Assembly (NCBI GenBank): GCA_900318085.1
Contig: ONJF01000015.1
Span: forward strand, 1-64,000
Direction of reading: 5' to 3'
DNA: 64,000 nt
DNA from: an uncultured Bacteroidales bacterium
GTDB lineage: Bacteria > Bacteroidota > Bacteroidia > Bacteroidales > F082
Shown: piece by piece, positions 1 to 8,312 of the stretch
Numbering within the stretch: the first letter of the stretch is position 1
Layout of the letters: each line of letters starts with the position of its first letter
The notes under the pieces: model-generated
The model's input: the letters and a program-made list of their open reading frames with translations, nothing else
Databases searched by the model: none
What the model was told of the DNA's origin: nothing
Made by a program: the position numbers and the translations under genes

Positions 1-128
1 CGCTTTTTCCCTTCATGTCGAATGATATAGGACTTTCCTATCTGTCGTGCTCCATCAAGAATCAGTATCTTTTCAGACCCATTATCAAGATATTCAGCGA
101 TTTCTGTTTGAACTTTTCTTCTTAACAT
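1..128 (-). CDS. ATP-binding protein (AAA/DUF4143 type), N-terminal fragment
   Basis: The reverse strand reads 42 codons from an ATG at 126-128 and runs off the window edge. The peptide contains LDGARQIGKS, a Walker A P-loop of the form GARQIGK(S/T). This is the same signature as the complete ATPase at 3042-4379 (KGARQIGKT), so the two are members of one family. Such proteins have an N-terminal AAA ATPase and a C-terminal DUF4143 domain with a PD-(D/E)XK-like motif; their biological role is poorly known. The ATG is embedded in the last copy of a phased repeat array. The family call rests only on the P-loop and the resemblance to the complete gene. Confidence 0.7.
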   Translation of the reverse strand, partial: MLRRKVQTEIAEYLDNGSEKILILDGARQIGKSYIIRHEGKK

Positions 129-237
129 ACACTTTTCCTATAATTTTTCACCTGCAAAAATACACTTTTCCGTATAAATAGCAACAAAAAAAATACATTT
201 TTCCGAGAAAATTATAGGTCAAAATATACACTTTTCC
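126..237. repeat. Phased array of four 12-bp direct repeats
   Basis: Four copies of ATACACTTTTCC (one has T for C) start at 127, 160, 193 and 226, so the period is exactly 33 bp, about three helical turns. The 21-bp spacers are AT-rich and differ from each other. On the strand of the ATPase gene the unit reads GGAAAAGTGTAT, and the last copy contributes the start codon (GTGTATG). The array also lies just upstream of the divergent sigma-factor gene. It looks like an operator or leader array rather than CRISPR, because the repeats are too short. Confidence 0.85.
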
Positions 238-308
238 GAAGTATGCGGTGTTTTTTCCTAAAAAATGTAAGATTTTGGTTGTTTCCACGATATAATAGCA
301 AACGACCG

Positions 309-806
309 ATGGTAATGACGACCGAAGAGTTCAAACGTGACATCCTGCGACTGCAACCCCGATTGCAGCGGACCGCCGAAAGCATCATCGGCGACCCCGA
401 CAGCGCAGCGGATGCCGTTCAAGAAGCCGTCATCACACTTTGGGAACAACACGCGACGATAAAAAGCCAGGACATGGAAAAGCTCAGCCTGACCATCGTC
501 AAGCGGCGCAGCATCGACTTGCTTAGGAAACAACGACCCACCGTGCCTATCGATACGGAGAGCCTAATGCTTGCCGAGCCACCGCAGGACGATAACGAGG
601 AACGCTACCGACTGGCCAGAAAACTCGTCGAACAACTGCCCCAACGCCAACGCGATACTATTCTGATGAAATATGAGGACGGCCTCAGCGTAGAAGAAAT
701 CGAGAAGGCGACGGGCATGAGTAGCACCCATGTGTATGCAACGCTGTCGCGCGCCTACAAGTCGTTGCGAGAAGCCATAAAACAGCATAAAGATGAGCAA
801 ATGTAA
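309..806 (+). CDS. ECF-type RNA polymerase sigma factor
   Basis: A protein of about 165 residues with the two conserved regions of extracytoplasmic-function sigma-70 factors. Region 2 contains DAVQEAVITLWEQH, the usual acidic, aromatic-rich core-binding and -10 recognition helix. Region 4 follows LPQRQRDTILMKYEDGLS, then a helix-turn-helix (VEEIEKATGMSSTHVYATLS). I place the start at 309 (MVMTTEEF); the longer reading from 243 adds an atypical basic N-terminus and begins just after the repeat array. The next genes encode a single-pass membrane protein and an outer-membrane protein, a typical sigma, anti-sigma and target order. Confidence 0.88.
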   Translation: MVMTTEEFKRDILRLQPRLQRTAESIIGDPDSAADAVQEAVITLWEQHATIKSQDMEKLSLTIVKRRSIDLLRKQRPTVPIDTESLMLAEPPQDDNEERYRLARKLVEQLPQRQRDTILMKYEDGLSVEEIEKATGMSSTHVYATLSRAYKSLREAIKQHKDEQM

Positions 807-823
807 ATTACATAATAGACAAT

Positions 824-892
824 GGACTACGGGACTGCGAGACTACGAAACGGGCAGCCCTCGAAGTCCCGAAGTCCCGAAGTCCCGAAGTC
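824..892. repeat. Low-complexity inverted element built on GAAGTCCC
   Basis: The right half is GAAGTCCC repeated 3.75 times (863-892). The left half (824-852) contains the complementary words GGGACT and GACTACG, so the transcript could fold back. It sits in the gap between the sigma gene and the putative anti-sigma gene. Confidence 0.65.
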
Positions 893-939
893 AAAATAAT
901 GCAGTTAAATTTTGAACACTTTCTTAAAAGGAAACAAGG

Positions 940-1647
940 ATGAATACTGAAAACGAAATGAACGAGGAAGTCCGCCATCTACTCGACAGTCTGGAAGAAC
1001 ACGGGAAGAACGCCCGTCGACAAAAGGAACTTGGCGATCTGATTGACCGTCTTGCCGATGAAGAAAAAACGGTTGCCATGCCGCACAAGCATAGAACACT
1101 CACCCCGATATGGTGGGCCATGGGTGCCGCTGCCGCATGCCTTCTGCTTTGGCTGCTCGTCAAACCGAACGCAAAACAGCAACCTGAGATGGAACAGGAA
1201 ATCCTTGTTGAAACAACGAAAGCCGTTGATTCCGTCAAGACCGAGGTAAACGATGCCGTCTTTGAACAACCTGTTGCAAACGAAACGTTTTTGGCAGAAG
1301 AGACACCCATCGTTCCACAAAACGCCCCGATGAAGAAAGAGAAGTCAAAGACACAAATCATCGAAGAAGTGGTCGAACAGCCCATGCTGGCCGAGGTCAA
1401 GCCGACGGAACCCAAAGACACTACGAATATTGGATCCAACACCATACCCACTACAAACGAAACGCCTTCAGCCGTTCAAAAGCCCCAGCGGAGAGTCATC
1501 CGGAGCCTCAACCTGGTGTGCTACGAATGTCAGAAGGACCCCGAATTCTTCACCAAACCTGTCATGGAAGACAGGACCTTATTCGGTCAGCCGCAAGACC
1601 CGAACATGAAAAACGGATCGCTGGCCTTGGAAATCAAACTCAATTAA
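940..1647 (+). CDS. Putative anti-sigma factor, single-pass membrane protein
   Basis: A 235-residue protein with a charged N-terminal cytoplasmic part of about 60 residues (RHLLDSLEEHGKNARRQKEL), one hydrophobic helix at about 65-82 (WWAMGAAAACLLLWLLV), then a long polar, Pro/Glu/Thr-rich periplasmic region. This is the layout of anti-sigma factors paired with ECF sigma factors in Bacteroidota. It follows the sigma gene and is four bases from the next coding region's reading frame. I see no zinc-binding anti-sigma motif, so the role is inferred from topology and position. Confidence 0.6.
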   Translation: MNTENEMNEEVRHLLDSLEEHGKNARRQKELGDLIDRLADEEKTVAMPHKHRTLTPIWWAMGAAAACLLLWLLVKPNAKQQPEMEQEILVETTKAVDSVKTEVNDAVFEQPVANETFLAEETPIVPQNAPMKKEKSKTQIIEEVVEQPMLAEVKPTEPKDTTNIGSNTIPTTNETPSAVQKPQRRVIRSLNLVCYECQKDPEFFTKPVMEDRTLFGQPQDPNMKNGSLALEIKLN

Positions 1648-1659
1648 AACTTGGAAACC

Positions 1660-2961
1660 ATGAAACGCATCATTTTATCATTAGCCATTCTTTTGGCACA
1701 GATAGGCTTTGCCCAGGAAGAAGTCGCCATCGAGCAAAACATCAACCAACGCATCAACAAGTTGGAAATCAATTCAGGATGGGATGTCCATCTGATTCAC
1801 CATGAGGCCGACAGCGGTTACCGCGTGGCCATCATCACTGAAGATGATTTGGCGGCACGGGCCTACAACGTGCAGCTCTGTAATGTCAAAGACCAAACTT
1901 TGACCATCCTTGAGAACACCCAGCTGCCCCGAGGCACCGTGGTGGAGATTGAAGGCCCCATGACCTTCGGGCAAATCAGCCTTTTGAACAATGCGACGGC
2001 TGAAGCAGATTATGTCGTTGCCTCCGCAGCATCTGTACCGAAGGACTGGACCAACCTTAACCTTTGCATGTATTCAAGTTTTCATGTCCGGCATTATCAC
2101 ATTCCCAACCCAGAAAACTCGCCAGGAATAAAGATTTGGGACCATGCCCAATTGACTATCGATACCATTTCGGGTGAAGGTGACGCTGTGGTGAATGTTT
2201 ATGCAGACGCAAACTTTCAATATGGCTCCAACACCTTGCGAGGTAAAATCACCCTGTATGATTATGAGGCAACCAACAATTATCCTTATTGGCAAAAGGA
2301 AAGAAGAGAAATCAAGACCAAAGAAGTCGATGGCAAGCTGGTCACCACCAATCAGCGAAAGATATGGAGTCAGTCCATTTCTCTTGACGGAGGAATTGGC
2401 ATTCGTAAAGGCGACACCCCGAAAGATCCCAATAGTCCTCTATTGCAGAACAGCACCTTGTCGATAAAACTGGGCATGAGTACCTATTTTAAACTCAGCA
2501 ACCATTGGGGTTTAAGTACAGGAATATTATGGAATCATAATATAAAGACATTGAGTCATCATGTGAAATACGAAGACAACGAATTGGTGGTGATAGATGG
2601 TCAAGGGATTTTCCAACGCAATAGGCTTTTGAACCATTATTTAGGTGTTCCTGTTACCTTAAACTATTACCTTGGAAAACGTCAAACAGAAAGTTTCTCA
2701 TTGGATTTCTATTGCGCCCGACTATTGGGAGAAAGGCTCAGTACGAGTATTGACCCAACACAGTCCACCGGTATAGCATGGACGGGAGAAAGTATCAATA
2801 ACATCTTCAACCCTTGGAAATTGGAAGTGGGTCTCAGTTTCAACACCCAGCATTTGGGCTTCATTCACGGCATCAGGGTCTTCACCAACCTTCTGCCCGA
2901 GTACAAGCCTGGGGTCACGACGGACAAGTTCAGGAGTGTTGGACTAGAGATTAAACTTTAA
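1660..2961 (+). CDS. Secreted outer-membrane protein, DUF2807-like head plus beta-barrel
   Basis: A protein of about 433 residues starting at ATG 1660 (MKRIILSLAILLAQIGFAQ, a clear signal peptide); a TTG nine bases upstream is the only longer start. Residues about 25-200 form repeated beta-strands resembling the DUF2807/GIN putative adhesin head (INSGWDVHLIHHEADSGYRV). The C-terminal half alternates aromatic beta-strands and ends in a charged aliphatic tail (GLEIKL), as in outer-membrane barrels. It is the third gene of the sigma operon and is followed by a terminator, so it may be the target or sensor of that sigma system. The domain calls are by pattern only. Confidence 0.65.
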   Translation: MKRIILSLAILLAQIGFAQEEVAIEQNINQRINKLEINSGWDVHLIHHEADSGYRVAIITEDDLAARAYNVQLCNVKDQTLTILENTQLPRGTVVEIEGPMTFGQISLLNNATAEADYVVASAASVPKDWTNLNLCMYSSFHVRHYHIPNPENSPGIKIWDHAQLTIDTISGEGDAVVNVYADANFQYGSNTLRGKITLYDYEATNNYPYWQKERREIKTKEVDGKLVTTNQRKIWSQSISLDGGIGIRKGDTPKDPNSPLLQNSTLSIKLGMSTYFKLSNHWGLSTGILWNHNIKTLSHHVKYEDNELVVIDGQGIFQRNRLLNHYLGVPVTLNYYLGKRQTESFSLDFYCARLLGERLSTSIDPTQSTGIAWTGESINNIFNPWKLEVGLSFNTQHLGFIHGIRVFTNLLPEYKPGVTTDKFRSVGLEIKL

Positions 2962-2974
2962 TTTACAGCATTAC

Positions 2975-3010
2975 CAAAGCCATCGAAAGCGATTTCGGTG
3001 GCTTTTTTTG
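2975..3010. terminator. Bidirectional intrinsic terminator
   Basis: The stem AAAGCCA with the inner pairing CGAAA/TTTCG closes on TGGCTTT and is followed by a T-run. The complementary A-run on the other side also suits the convergent ATPase gene. Confidence 0.8.
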
Positions 3011-3041
3011 TTTACAATCCAAGAAAGCATCAACTTGTATA

Positions 3042-4379
3042 TCATTTCTCTTTCAGGAATCGCTTCAACAAAAAGGCAAGGAAATAGGGAAATGTGTAAA
3101 AAGACCCGTTCCAGCCGATGTTTTTGTACCCGAATTTGATGCCGTATTTCACCTCGGGATAGGAATCCCATTTGATCAAGTTGTTCAGCGATGCCGTCGC
3201 ACCGTCTTTTGCCTTCACCTCAACGGGAACCAGCGAATCGGCATCTCTGACAAAGAAATCCATCTCAATCGAAGGATTGTCATGCTTATAGAAATACAAT
3301 TGCTCGTACCCCGACTTTCGTAGCATCTCGCCGACCACATTCTCATAGATGGCTCCTTTGTAAGTCCCAAAGTTCTTGTTGACTCGCAGGTCGTCTTGAG
3401 CCTCTTCGTCCAATGAGGCGATAAGCAACCCTATGTCGTGATAATAAATCTTGTAGCAATCGGCTTCATAATTGCCTTTCAAAGGTAGTTCCACATTGTT
3501 TATACAATAGCATACATTAATCACCCCAGCCTCTTTCAGCCAGTCAACAGCACCAATATATTCCCTATTGCGCGCACCTTTGGCAATTTTCGTGATTTGG
3601 TATTTCTTGTTCTCTTTAGCCAGAAAAGTCGGGATGTGGTTATAAACTGCGAGGATTTTCGCTTTATCAGCCCCCTTGGCGTATTTGGTGATGTCCTCTT
3701 CGTAATCCCTAAGCAGTTGCCTCTGAAGTTTCAGTGTTCCTCCAAAATGGCCATTGTCTATGTACATTTTGACCACCTCTGGCATCCCTCCAAGCGTCAT
3801 ATAGTCACGGAAAATACCCATAAAAGTGTCCATTTCGATTTGTGTGAACGGCTTCAGCGAAAGCATTTGCTCATATAGATCTTCAACCTGCTGCTTAGAA
3901 TAGCCTTTAGCCCAAAGAAATTCCTCAAAATCCATTGAAAACATGTCGTAATCTTCCTTGAAGCCCACGGCATTCGATTCGATTTCCTCGTAATAGATAC
4001 CCATCAACGAACCTGAGCAGATCACATCAAAGCGACCATCTTGACAGAACGATTTGAGCGATGTGGCGCAGTTGGGGCACTTTTGAAGCTCATCGAAAAA
4101 CAATAGTGTTTTATTGGGAATGACCTTCCACGATGGTTCAAGGATGGTAATGTTTTTGATGATTTGATCCACTTCATATCCATCATTAAAAATATTGCGG
4201 AATTTTTTCTGCAACACAAAGTTCATCTCCAAAACAGAATCGTAATTCGCGCGTCCGAAAGCCCTAATTGACTCTGTTTTCCCGATTTGTCGGGCTCCTT
4301 TTACAATCAAAGGCTTTCTATTAGGGTTTTGTTTCCATTCGATTAGAAACTTATCTATCTTTCTTTCAAGAAGTTCCAT
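3042..4379 (-). CDS. AAA ATPase with C-terminal DUF4143 nuclease-like domain
   Basis: A 445-residue protein. Residues 22-31 (VKGARQIGKT) form the Walker A loop. LLFFDELQKCP near residue 95 is Walker B, and ICSGSLMG near 120 fits the sensor position. The C-terminal third is DUF4143-like and ends with IEMDFFVRDADSLVPVEVKA, a D...ExK pattern of the PD-(D/E)XK nuclease fold. Members are widespread as accessory genes in Bacteroidota and archaea; their function is not established. The gene is more AT-rich than its neighbours, which suggests transfer. It has its own upstream repeat array and converges on a shared terminator. Confidence 0.85.
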   Translation of the reverse strand: MELLERKIDKFLIEWKQNPNRKPLIVKGARQIGKTESIRAFGRANYDSVLEMNFVLQKKFRNIFNDGYEVDQIIKNITILEPSWKVIPNKTLLFFDELQKCPNCATSLKSFCQDGRFDVICSGSLMGIYYEEIESNAVGFKEDYDMFSMDFEEFLWAKGYSKQQVEDLYEQMLSLKPFTQIEMDTFMGIFRDYMTLGGMPEVVKMYIDNGHFGGTLKLQRQLLRDYEEDITKYAKGADKAKILAVYNHIPTFLAKENKKYQITKIAKGARNREYIGAVDWLKEAGVINVCYCINNVELPLKGNYEADCYKIYYHDIGLLIASLDEEAQDDLRVNKNFGTYKGAIYENVVGEMLRKSGYEQLYFYKHDNPSIEMDFFVRDADSLVPVEVKAKDGATASLNNLIKWDSYPEVKYGIKFGYKNIGWNGSFYTFPYFLAFLLKRFLKEK

Positions 4380-4385
4380 ATCTAT

Positions 4386-4464
4386 AAATCACATTTTCCG
4401 TCGCAAAAATAATCAAAAAATCACATTTTCTGATAAAAAACTGATTAAAAAATCACATTTTTGG
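4386..4464. repeat. Phased array of three direct repeats upstream of the ATPase
   Basis: Copies of TCACATTTTCC, TCACATTTTCT and TCACATTTTTG start at 4389, 4421 and 4453, a period of exactly 32 bp. On the ATPase strand the unit reads GGAAAATGTGATT, related in form to GGAAAAGTGTAT in front of the first ATPase gene. The last copy ends about ten bases before the ATG. The spacers are A/T-rich and not conserved. Confidence 0.85.
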
Positions 4465-4515
4465 TAAATTTTGCTATTCATTTTAAAAAAGGTTCTTTAA
4501 GACAAATCCTTTGTT

Positions 4516-4546
4516 TTTGTAAAATGATACAAAATTTCTATTTTTG
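4516..4546 (+). promoter_or_regulatory. Bacteroidota-type promoter of the GH97 gene
   Basis: TTTG at 4516-4519, a 19-bp spacer and TATTTTTG at 4539-4546 match the Bacteroidota -33/-7 consensus (TTTG, TAnnTTTG). The ATG follows 21 bases later. Confidence 0.8.
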
Positions 4547-4567
4547 CCTGCATAAAACTATACCAAC

Positions 4568-6550
4568 ATGAAAAAACTCCTCCTCTCTACGCTCATTATG
4601 CTTTGCGTGAGCGCCTTTGCCCAAAAGCAATACACTTTGCAATCGCCCGATAAGGACATCACCGTCACCATTGAGGCGGGTGAGCAACTGACTTACGCCG
4701 TCACACATGGCAATACTTGTGTATTGACGCCCTCGCCCATAGGGATGAAACTCACCGATGGCACCACGCTTGGCACAAAACCTGCCGTGAAAAGCGCCAA
4801 AACGCGCTCGGTCAACCAGCTTTTAACCTCACCCCTATACAAAAAAGCCGAAATCCCTGAAGTCTACGAGGAACTGACACTAACCTTCAAAGGCAACTAC
4901 AAAGTTGTCTTCCGCGCCTATGGTGTGGCATACCGTTTTGAGACCGACTTCCGTAAGCCTATCATCATAGAAAACGAGACCGCAGATTTTAACTTTGACA
5001 ATGATTATCAAGGCCTTATCCCGTATGTTTTAAGGCGTGCCGGACAAGAAGGTCCACTCATCAACCAGCAGTTCTACAACTCTTTTGAGAACACCTACTC
5101 CCACATCAACCTCAACCAGATGGACCCCGAAAAGCTCGCCTTCCTGCCTTTGCTGGTCGAACTCAACGACGGCAAGAAAGTCGTCATCACCGAGGCCGAC
5201 TTGGAGGACTTCCCCGGCTTGTATCTGCGTAACGCCAACGGCAAAAACGGACTCTCCGCCGTCCACGCGCCCTATCCCAAGACCCGCGAGCAAGGCGGCC
5301 ACAACAACCTGCAATGGATTGTGAAAGAACGCGAAAACTACATTGCCAAGACCGCTGGCAAACGCGCTTTCCCTTGGCGCATCATCACCATCTCGGAAAA
5401 TGACAAAGAGCTGGCCGACAACGATTTGGTTTATCTCCTGGCCTCACCTAACCGCATTGGCGATGTCTCATGGATCCAGCCCGGAAAGGTGGCTTGGGAC
5501 TGGTGGAACGCCTGGAACATCTATGGCGTCGACTTCCCTGCGGGCATCAACAACGATACCTATAAGTACTACATCGATTTCGCCTCCCAATACGGCATCG
5601 AATATGTTATCCTTGATGAAGGCTGGGCGGTCAACAAGAAGGCCGACCTCTTCCAAGTGGTGCCCGAAATCGACATCAAAGAGCTGGTGGACTATGGCGC
5701 CGAACGCAATGTGGGCATCGTGCTTTGGGTGGGCTATGCCGCCATCGACAAGGACATGGAACATGTCTGCCAACACTATGCCGACATGGGCGTGAAAGGC
5801 TTCAAGGTCGACTTCATGGACGGCGACGACCAGATGATTGTCGACTTCTACTACCGCATGGCCGAGACCGCTGCCCGTTACCATCTCTTCATCGACTTCC
5901 ACGGCGCTTATAAGCCTACAGGCCTCAACCGCACCTACCCCAATGTGCTCAACCATGAGGGCGTGTACGGCCTCGAGCAAGCCAAGTGGGACAACGAGAG
6001 CGACCTCGTCACCAACGAAGTCACCATCCCCTTCATCCGCATGTTGGCTGGTCCGCTCGACTACACCCAAGGCGCGATGAAAAACGCCAACAAGAACAAC
6101 TTCGCCGCCATCTACACCGAGCCGATGAGTCAGGGCACACGCTGCCGCCAGTTGGCTGAATATGTAATCTTTGAGTCGCCATTCAACATGCTTTGCGACA
6201 GCCCGAGCAACTACATGAAGGAAGATGAATGCACCCAGTTCATCGCTTCCGTTCCCACCACTTGGGATGAGACCATGGTGCTCGACGGCAAGGTGGGCGA
6301 ATACCTCGTCATCGCCCGTCGCAAGGACTTCCATTGGTATGTGGGCGCCATCACCAACTGGGAGGAACGCGACATCGAAATTGATCTCGGTGTGCTGCCC
6401 AACTTCGGCGCCAAGTCGGGCCACATCTTCCGCGATGGTCCCAACGCCAACCGCGTGGCCAAAGACTATGTTTCGGAGCAAGCCCAAGTGTGGGGCAACA
6501 AGGTGAAAGTGCATCTCGCCAAGGGCGGCGGTGCCGTGATGGTGTTCTAA
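4568..6550 (+). CDS. Glycoside hydrolase family 97, probably retaining alpha-galactosidase type
   Basis: A 660-residue secreted enzyme with a signal peptide (MKKLLLSTLIMLCVSAFAQ). It has the GH97 layout: N-terminal beta-sandwich (about 25-290), a TIM barrel with VAWDWWNAWNIYG, EYVILDEGW and KGFKVDFMDGDD, and a C-terminal beta domain. Asp415 in KVDFMD occupies the position of the nucleophile of the retaining branch (BtGH97b, as I recall it), with Glu464 and Glu470 in HEGVYGLEQAKW. Inverting SusB-type members use a glutamate at a different site. It releases alpha-linked sugars from oligosaccharides in the periplasm. A consensus promoter precedes it, and a rhamnosidase lies downstream. Confidence 0.9.
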   Translation: MKKLLLSTLIMLCVSAFAQKQYTLQSPDKDITVTIEAGEQLTYAVTHGNTCVLTPSPIGMKLTDGTTLGTKPAVKSAKTRSVNQLLTSPLYKKAEIPEVYEELTLTFKGNYKVVFRAYGVAYRFETDFRKPIIIENETADFNFDNDYQGLIPYVLRRAGQEGPLINQQFYNSFENTYSHINLNQMDPEKLAFLPLLVELNDGKKVVITEADLEDFPGLYLRNANGKNGLSAVHAPYPKTREQGGHNNLQWIVKERENYIAKTAGKRAFPWRIITISENDKELADNDLVYLLASPNRIGDVSWIQPGKVAWDWWNAWNIYGVDFPAGINNDTYKYYIDFASQYGIEYVILDEGWAVNKKADLFQVVPEIDIKELVDYGAERNVGIVLWVGYAAIDKDMEHVCQHYADMGVKGFKVDFMDGDDQMIVDFYYRMAETAARYHLFIDFHGAYKPTGLNRTYPNVLNHEGVYGLEQAKWDNESDLVTNEVTIPFIRMLAGPLDYTQGAMKNANKNNFAAIYTEPMSQGTRCRQLAEYVIFESPFNMLCDSPSNYMKEDECTQFIASVPTTWDETMVLDGKVGEYLVIARRKDFHWYVGAITNWEERDIEIDLGVLPNFGAKSGHIFRDGPNANRVAKDYVSEQAQVWGNKVKVHLAKGGGAVMVF

Positions 6551-6588
6551 TTCGATGATATTGAGAAAACCACCAAAACAATAATACC

Positions 6589-7695
6589 ATGAAAAGACAC
6601 ATCATTCTTGCTCTTATTGCATTGACATTGGTTTCGTGCGGTGGAGCACAACAACAAAACCTGTCAAATGAAAAGTTGATCGACAATTTCGCAGCACTTG
6701 TCGACACACCAGCAACTGAAAACCCAGACGAGAACACTTTTCCCGAACTGGTGTTCGAAGACTTTGACTTCGAAAAAGCAGATGACAACGAATCTGTTGT
6801 CGTCCCACAAGTGCTGCTGAATGCCCAAAAGATGATAATCAATGGGAAGCAAGTAAAGATTACCGATGGAAAGAAAGAAATAACCGCGCAGATAGACCTT
6901 AAAGAAAGCTATGAAGATATTAGTTCTGACGGGGTTTATTCTTGGGTGTTTAATACTAAAGATAACGATGCCCTACCAAAAGTGAACTATATTTCCATCG
7001 AGACCAACTATCCCGTGGAGCACATGGAGCAGATGCAACCCTATATGGGCGCCGAACACGCTCCACTTAAAATTACCGTCGACAACATTGGCAACTACTA
7101 TCCCAAGCGCTTTAACCAATGGAAGGACATTAGACGCAAATTGTTGGCCAATTGTCCTTCCAACGGAGAGTATTACGACAACATGGATTGGGCAAATAGC
7201 GATCAAACCACAGAAGGCTTGGAAGCCTTACGAAGCATTGATGGAGACATCAACCACGACGGCATCGATGATTTGGTCCGATATGGCTCTAAATCTAAAA
7301 CCATCACGGTTTATTGCTTTGACGCAAAAAACAATGTGATATATGAAAAAACTTTCACTGTTCAGAACGAGTATGCAAAGAGTTTTCTTGAGGGTGTTTC
7401 AATCTATGAAGATGGCACAATAGTTATTGAAACCGAGTGGATCAATAATCGCGGCGCTTCTGGCGGTGATGATTACACAGTTCGTTATCAAGATGACGAT
7501 TTGTATCTCATCGGATATGACTGCCAATACGAACCCTATACTATAGAATCGTACAATTTATTGACATACCAAAAGGAAACCGAATCTGGCATCAACGACG
7601 AGGAGAAGAGGAGAACAACATCCACCCTCAAAAAACTTCCTCTCAAAAAACTCTCCGACATCAAAATCGGCCAATATCATTGCGAAGATTACTAA
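6589..7695 (+). CDS. Lipoprotein of unknown function
   Basis: A 368-residue protein with a lipoprotein signal (LIALTLVSCGG; Cys at about 18). The body is acidic and soluble. It includes SIDGDINHDGIDDLVRYG, an FG-GAP/integrin-like calcium-binding segment (D-x-N-x-D-G-x-x-D) near residue 220, followed by beta-strand-rich sequence. It begins 38 bases after the GH97 stop and could be co-transcribed. I recognise no enzyme domain. Confidence 0.75.
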   Translation: MKRHIILALIALTLVSCGGAQQQNLSNEKLIDNFAALVDTPATENPDENTFPELVFEDFDFEKADDNESVVVPQVLLNAQKMIINGKQVKITDGKKEITAQIDLKESYEDISSDGVYSWVFNTKDNDALPKVNYISIETNYPVEHMEQMQPYMGAEHAPLKITVDNIGNYYPKRFNQWKDIRRKLLANCPSNGEYYDNMDWANSDQTTEGLEALRSIDGDINHDGIDDLVRYGSKSKTITVYCFDAKNNVIYEKTFTVQNEYAKSFLEGVSIYEDGTIVIETEWINNRGASGGDDYTVRYQDDDLYLIGYDCQYEPYTIESYNLLTYQKETESGINDEEKRRTTSTLKKLPLKKLSDIKIGQYHCEDY

Positions 7696-7763
7696 AGAAA
7701 AGAATAACAAACAACCATTACAATAACTTACTTATGTCAAACTAATAACGAAAGGAACAAACT

Positions 7764-8312
7764 ATGATTAATCTGATTGGAAAATGGAAAGCTGCAGAGA
7801 TGATTGATTTCAACGCAGAAAAAGGCACTATGGATTGGGCCAAGGTAGAAGACATCCTTGCAAAGGACGATCTCGACAAGGACACACGCTTTATGGCCAA
7901 TATGGTGTATGTGTTCGGCGAAGACGGCACGATTACCATGTTGACTCCCTTGCCTGAAGGTGTCAGCCAAGCCGAAGTGGATGCCGCCGTGAAGGCCGGC
8001 CAACTTGAATTAAGAGACGGCATGATGTTCATGGGAGAACAGCATTGGAAGGTCGAAGATGGCAAGAACATGACCGATACGGGCCTCGAAGGCGAATTGC
8101 TGGGCGAGAAGGTTGGCCCGTGGGAGGAAGTCAAAGAAATCGATGAAAACACCATCCAGATAATGCTTTGTGGATTTCCTGCCCAAACAGGTTCCAGAAA
8201 ATGTCGGAGGAAGGTTTTTCTCCGTAGAAGACTATTATCTAGAACCATCGCGCTATGTTGTCCTACGGGAACGGTTCTCCGACATCCTGTTGAAGCTGTA
8301 TTGTTACTATGA
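7764..8312 (+). CDS. Lipocalin-like protein with aberrant C-terminus
   Basis: The first 133 codons encode a compact, acidic protein (MINLIGKWKAAEMIDF...WEEVKEIDENTIQIM) of the kind seen in small lipocalin-like proteins of Bacteroidales: a LIGKWK start, FGEDGTIT hairpin and QHWKVEDG strand. After codon 134 the sequence becomes Arg/Leu/Cys-rich, a signature of out-of-frame reading, while a different, good-quality frame opens at 8170. The true protein probably ended just past 8165, and a deletion or frameshift has joined it to another gene. I see no signal peptide. Confidence 0.55.
   Translation: MINLIGKWKAAEMIDFNAEKGTMDWAKVEDILAKDDLDKDTRFMANMVYVFGEDGTITMLTPLPEGVSQAEVDAAVKAGQLELRDGMMFMGEQHWKVEDGKNMTDTGLEGELLGEKVGPWEEVKEIDENTIQIMLCGFPAQTGSRKCRRKVFLRRRLLSRTIALCCPTGTVLRHPVEAVLLL

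Noticed and set aside
126-237. CRISPR-like array of regularly spaced repeats
   Set aside because: The repeats are only 12 bp, the spacers are low-complexity AT sequence, the last copy overlaps a start codon and there are no cas genes.
3042-4379. Type II or IV restriction enzyme
   Set aside because: The ATPase and DUF4143 pattern explains the protein; there is no methyltransferase or specificity subunit nearby.
5468-6514. Long open frame on the reverse strand of the GH97 gene
   Set aside because: It has no homology-like features, is His/Val-rich as expected from antisense of GC-rich codons, and lies wholly inside a clear gene.
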